From contig NZ_CP085336.1 of NCBI RefSeq assembly GCF_020618475.1, forward strand, positions 1,345,664 through 1,409,663: 64,000 nucleotides of DNA, given 5' to 3'. The position numbers and the translations under genes were made by a program. Source of the stretch: Haladaptatus halobius (GTDB taxonomy: Archaea > Halobacteriota > Halobacteria > Halobacteriales > Haladaptataceae). The notes under the pieces are model-generated. The model did no database searches and had not been told where the DNA came from. It saw nothing but the letters and a program-made list of their open reading frames with translations. The stretch's first letter is position 1; every line of letters starts with the position of its first letter. Positions 61,443 to 64,000 of this stretch are shown here, in pieces.

Positions 61443-62261
61443 ATGTCAACAGCAGATTTGATTGGCAGCGACGTCGAAGAATTGGCTGAAACGATCCTCG
61501 AAGAGGCGTCAGAGCCGATCCTCATTGTAAATCCGTCAAAACAAGAACTGGAAGCGCTCATCACCGTCACTACCGAATCAGACGAGGATATTCCGGAACT
61601 TCGCGTGATATCTGATCCGATGGGTCTGAAAGAGATGGTCAATGATTTCATCATCGCGAGCAAAGCCGCGGACCTCGTTGACCAAGAAAAACTCTCGCTT
61701 CGAACATCAGAAGAAATTCGGCGAAATTCGATGCTCGTCACCGAAGATGAAGTCGTCTCACTGATCACGATGGACGGAGAAGTGAAGGGACTTCGGTCTG
61801 ATGAGAGCGAGTTTGTTGACCAGGCGCGAGAAACGTTCATGAACGAATGGGAAAACGCAAGCGAATTTTCCCTTAGAACACCGCCGTTGTCGCAAGTTAA
61901 GGAAACGCTACGAGAGGAAATCGGTGACGACACTGCAGACGATTTCGAAGCTATTCTCGAGTCTGTAGAAACAATTGAAGCTGATGGGACAGATGAAGTA
62001 GTTATCTCCTTGATGATTGCCGCACGAAACAACGTCCTTCTGTACGATATCAGTAAGTGGGGTGAAGATGTCGGGGTGGCAAGCAAAGCCACGTTCTCCC
62101 GCACCAAAACGCGATTAGAAGACCTCGGATTGATCGATACTGAAAAAGTCCCAATCGATGTGGGGCGTCCCCGCCTCCGACTCCAACTTGGTGATGAATC
62201 GATGGCAGATATGGATCCAGACGAGATGATAGAAGAGACGGAGAGCGAGATAACCGCCTGA
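61443..62261 (+). CDS. tbsP: TbsP-family transcriptional regulator
   Basis: A 272-residue haloarchaeal regulator. DLIGSDVEELAETILEEASE and VNDFIIASKAADLVDQEKLS form the N-terminal sensor-like part. The middle reads DEVVSLITMDGEVKGLRSDE. The C-terminal winged helix reads LLYDISKWGEDVGVASKATF, SRTKTRLEDLGLIDTEKVPI and DVGRPRLRLQLG, which is close to TbsP proteins of Haloferax. TbsP binds TBP-related promoters and affects sugar and glycerol metabolism in known cases. It is a family with chromosomal copies; this extra copy lies in an accessory stretch between two ArdC-derived sequences. Confidence 0.85.
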   Translation: MSTADLIGSDVEELAETILEEASEPILIVNPSKQELEALITVTTESDEDIPELRVISDPMGLKEMVNDFIIASKAADLVDQEKLSLRTSEEIRRNSMLVTEDEVVSLITMDGEVKGLRSDESEFVDQARETFMNEWENASEFSLRTPPLSQVKETLREEIGDDTADDFEAILESVETIEADGTDEVVISLMIAARNNVLLYDISKWGEDVGVASKATFSRTKTRLEDLGLIDTEKVPIDVGRPRLRLQLGDESMADMDPDEMIEETESEITA

Positions 62262-62309
62262 GATCGTGGACTGTGAAAAATTTATATTCCTCATTTCATC
62301 TGTGAATCG

Positions 62310-62459
62310 ATGAGCGTCACTCGGGTTCCAGATAAAATATGCCCGGATTGCGGAACACAGCTCAACAGGGAAGAGACGCTATTGTTATTGCTTAATATAT
62401 ATCGCGAGTACTGTGTAGTGATGTCGACGGACGACCGAATCACGATGATGTGGATGTGA
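62310..62459 (+). pseudogene. Truncated zinc-finger frame
   Basis: A 49-codon frame, MSVTRVPDKICPDCGTQLNR, then EETLLLLLNIYREYCVVMST. One CxxC knuckle remains. The frame continues into the ArdC-derived remnant out of its phase and stops. It looks like a small zinc-finger gene joined to a remnant. Confidence 0.35.
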
Positions 62460-62533
62460 TTCAAGAGCGGCTTGGACGAATTCGGACGACGGCAGCGAAG
62501 ATTATCGAGGTAATCGAACAGAGAAGGGAGTGA
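62442..62533 (+). pseudogene. Remnant of a second ArdC gene (3' end only)
   Basis: Reading DVIQERLGRIRTTAAKIIEV followed by IEQRRE and stop, nearly identical to the end of the intact ArdC protein (DVIHDRLGRIRTTAAKIIEV). The DNA is also very similar over about 70 nt (for example GACGGCAGCGAAGATTAT). Only this 3' end survives, 1.4 kb downstream of the intact gene. It shows duplication or recombination around the tbsP gene. Confidence 0.7.
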
Positions 62534-62590
62534 GTTAGGAACCGTTGAATTTGAGCGCCGATTATGGCTTTGCCACCGATGCCATCCTCG

Positions 62591-62827
62591 CTATTCAGGT
62601 CGGTGATCAGTCAGCCGAAGCTTTCCTTCAACTTCGTAGATGTGGCCCCGCATGTAGAGTCGTTCGATGATATCTTCAGCAGCGGGCTGCTCAAGCTCCT
62701 TGCGATCCTTGAGAATCGCGTACGCGTGCTCGTACGTGAGTTCTCCCTCACTCGGAAGTTTGCTTGCGAGTGTATCGAGCGCGTCTTGCGCAAGTGGTGT
62801 AAGCGGTGGTCGCCGATTCGAAATCAT
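62591..62827 (-). CDS. Small winged-helix-like hypothetical protein
   Basis: A 78-residue protein, start MISNRRPPLTPLAQDALDTL. TYEHAYAILKDRKELEQPAA followed by EDIIERLYMRGHIYEVEGKL suggests a helix-rich winged helix as seen in small haloarchaeal proteins. The sequence is plausible as a gene; function unknown. The frame extends to 62845. Confidence 0.45.
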   Translation of the reverse strand: MISNRRPPLTPLAQDALDTLASKLPSEGELTYEHAYAILKDRKELEQPAAEDIIERLYMRGHIYEVEGKLRLTDHRPE

Positions 62828-64000
62828 CGATATAATCATGGACAATTACTACCGACGTAAATCCTCGGGATAATATGCACACTCGCCTCGTTATTGGTCT
62901 GATGATGCAAGGGGAGCACACGGCGTGTCAGGGTGGGTAGGGGCATAGGAGCCACGCCGTGTACTGGGTTACGACGACAACAGATCCTTCTTCGAAGGCC
63001 ATCGATAAAGAGGTCAGCCAACCAGAGCGGAAGTGAAACAAAACACTGGCTTGCAGGATGAACACCTTCGTTAGATGAAAGTGTGCGCTCACAACGAGAC
63101 GAGTCTATTCCATATGAGAATGAGTTCACGACATACCGGGTACTGGTTAGTATATCATACTAACCAAGAACTACCAACCAAATACGTGGGGACCAACTCG
63201 TCACGTATTAATAATACATGGAATAGACAGATTATGTTATTAAATGTTACAATCTTACTTGAAATCATACACATATATAGAAGTCACTATTGACTTGGTT
63301 TCTATACATAGTATAAAAATTCGAACAGGCGCATATTCAAGCCGGTTGAGCGTCAGTACCGGGTCACGTGGGAAGCTAGTATAAGATGCTAACCTGTACT
63401 TGCGATCTTCGGCCATCAATAATCGGAGGTTCGATACGATTGACCGACTCTAGTTTCGCTCAGAAAATCTTTCAGGAAACTAACTAGCCCCTACTTCTAG
63501 AACAGGCGAATAAAACTAATATCCAAATGATTAGGAGAGGATAGAACTCGAAAAAACATATTTATATACATACTGCAAATTTGGTATGTTGTCTAATATG
63601 ATGCTCTTTTTTGATCTGGCCTGAGGACATGGTCAAGAGGCTATTACCAACACATATTCCTTTCAGTATACTCCCAAATCTAAAACATATTTAAATTATT
63701 ATACACTATTCGAAATATGATTGGATTTTAATCGTTCAATACGCCGAATTTACAGGAAAGTTATTTCGGTCCGGTTTCTTGCGACTCTGCCCAATCATGC
63801 AGGTGCAGATTATCAAAACTATTTCCAATGATCTGCTTCAAAACCAAATTGAGAAGATCACATGAATTTCATATTATTTGTTATTTTGTGCTACCCATCA
63901 TATTTAATAGTGTTCTGAAATTGCTTCTCCTCTACTTGTAACTCTGAAACATAGCTCAAAAACAGGCCAAATTGTAAGGGAAGTGGTCGAGAAAACATCG
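62828..64000. other. Gene-free AT-rich end region
   Basis: About 1.17 kb with no supportable gene. It contains a 10-bp perfect inverted repeat ACACGGCGTG (62918-62927) / CACGCCGTGT (62953-62962). From 63100 the composition turns strongly AT-rich (ATTTATATA, TTTAAATTATTATACAC) with long runs near 63540-63760. Such AT-rich haloarchaeal sequence often marks foreign DNA or replication origins, but no iterons were recognised. Confidence 0.4.

Noticed and set aside
63075..63293. 72-codon frame in the AT-rich end
   Set aside because: Typical spurious translation of AT-rich DNA (many I, N, Y, H); no motif.
1..64000. tRNA or rRNA genes
   Set aside because: No T-loop GGTTCGAATC with matching acceptor stem or rRNA-like segment was recognised on reading; a tRNAscan-SE run would settle this.

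Overview
The window is chromosomal or megaplasmid DNA of a halophilic archaeon (class Halobacteria). The evidence is the acidic proteins, the HTH-10 (bacterio-opsin activator type), TbsP, PadR and Lrp regulators, a FolC-FolP fusion, many small CPxCG and SWIM zinc proteins, and haloarchaeal IS remnants. I cannot name the genus. No tRNA, rRNA or CRISPR array was seen.

Region 1 (1-17 kb) is a metabolic block built on tetrahydrofolate (THF) one-carbon chemistry. It holds formate dehydrogenase alpha (cut by the window start), GTP cyclohydrolase I, an EamA exporter, formate-THF ligase, a FolC-FolP fusion, a DmdA/GcvT-type THF-dependent demethylase, serine hydroxymethyltransferase, a MetF-like methylene-THF reductase, a broken dimethylglycine/sarcosine dehydrogenase-like flavoprotein and a BCCT betaine-type transporter. 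A coherent reading is uptake of a methylated osmolyte (DMSP or a betaine), transfer of a methyl to THF, oxidation through methylene- and formyl-THF, ATP recovery by formate-THF ligase and final oxidation of formate. FolD is not in the window.

Region 2 (17-26 kb) holds an HTH-10 regulator, a tungsten aldehyde ferredoxin oxidoreductase with a mobA stub beside it, and then a graveyard: IS630 and IS1595 fragments, a tyrosine-integrase remnant, a hydrolase tail, a RelE-type toxin with an untracked antitoxin, a PadR regulator and a DUF433 gene with a truncated toxin partner.

Region 3 (26.3-36.6 kb) is one tightly packed plus-strand operon of an archaeal conjugation-type element. It encodes a two-helix membrane protein (VirB3/PrgI-like), a separate VirB4 N-terminal-like protein, a VirB4 ATPase, a 1,401-residue VirD4/TraD-like ATPase with an apparent zinc knuckle and PD-(D/E)xK-like tail, a PriS-like primase and a cysteine-rich partner. 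Five degenerate CCTAAGGNTGGATTT repeats follow and are candidate iterons.

Region 4 (37.5-55.5 kb) is mixed cargo: a PQQ beta-propeller lipoprotein, an RPA-like OB-fold protein, a ParB-like protein, an Lrp regulator, two K+/Na+-H+ antiporter systems, a hydantoinase A/B operon flanked by two SWIM-gene copies (one decayed), a LysE exporter, a plasmid-type coiled-coil protein with a frameshifted tail, and an orphan 2-oxoacid dehydrogenase E1 alpha.

Region 5 (55.7-62.9 kb) is a second accessory module: small zinc ribbons, a probable HTH/TumE-like toxin-antitoxin pair, a SWIM protein, a DUF7260-like protein, an ArdC-type antirestriction protein and TbsP. Three genes here carry the same GC-rich hairpin (CCCCNNNGGGGTGCGGGG core) about 25-35 nt before their start codons, and a fourth degenerate copy precedes a stub. 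The last 1.15 kb is AT-rich with no supportable gene.
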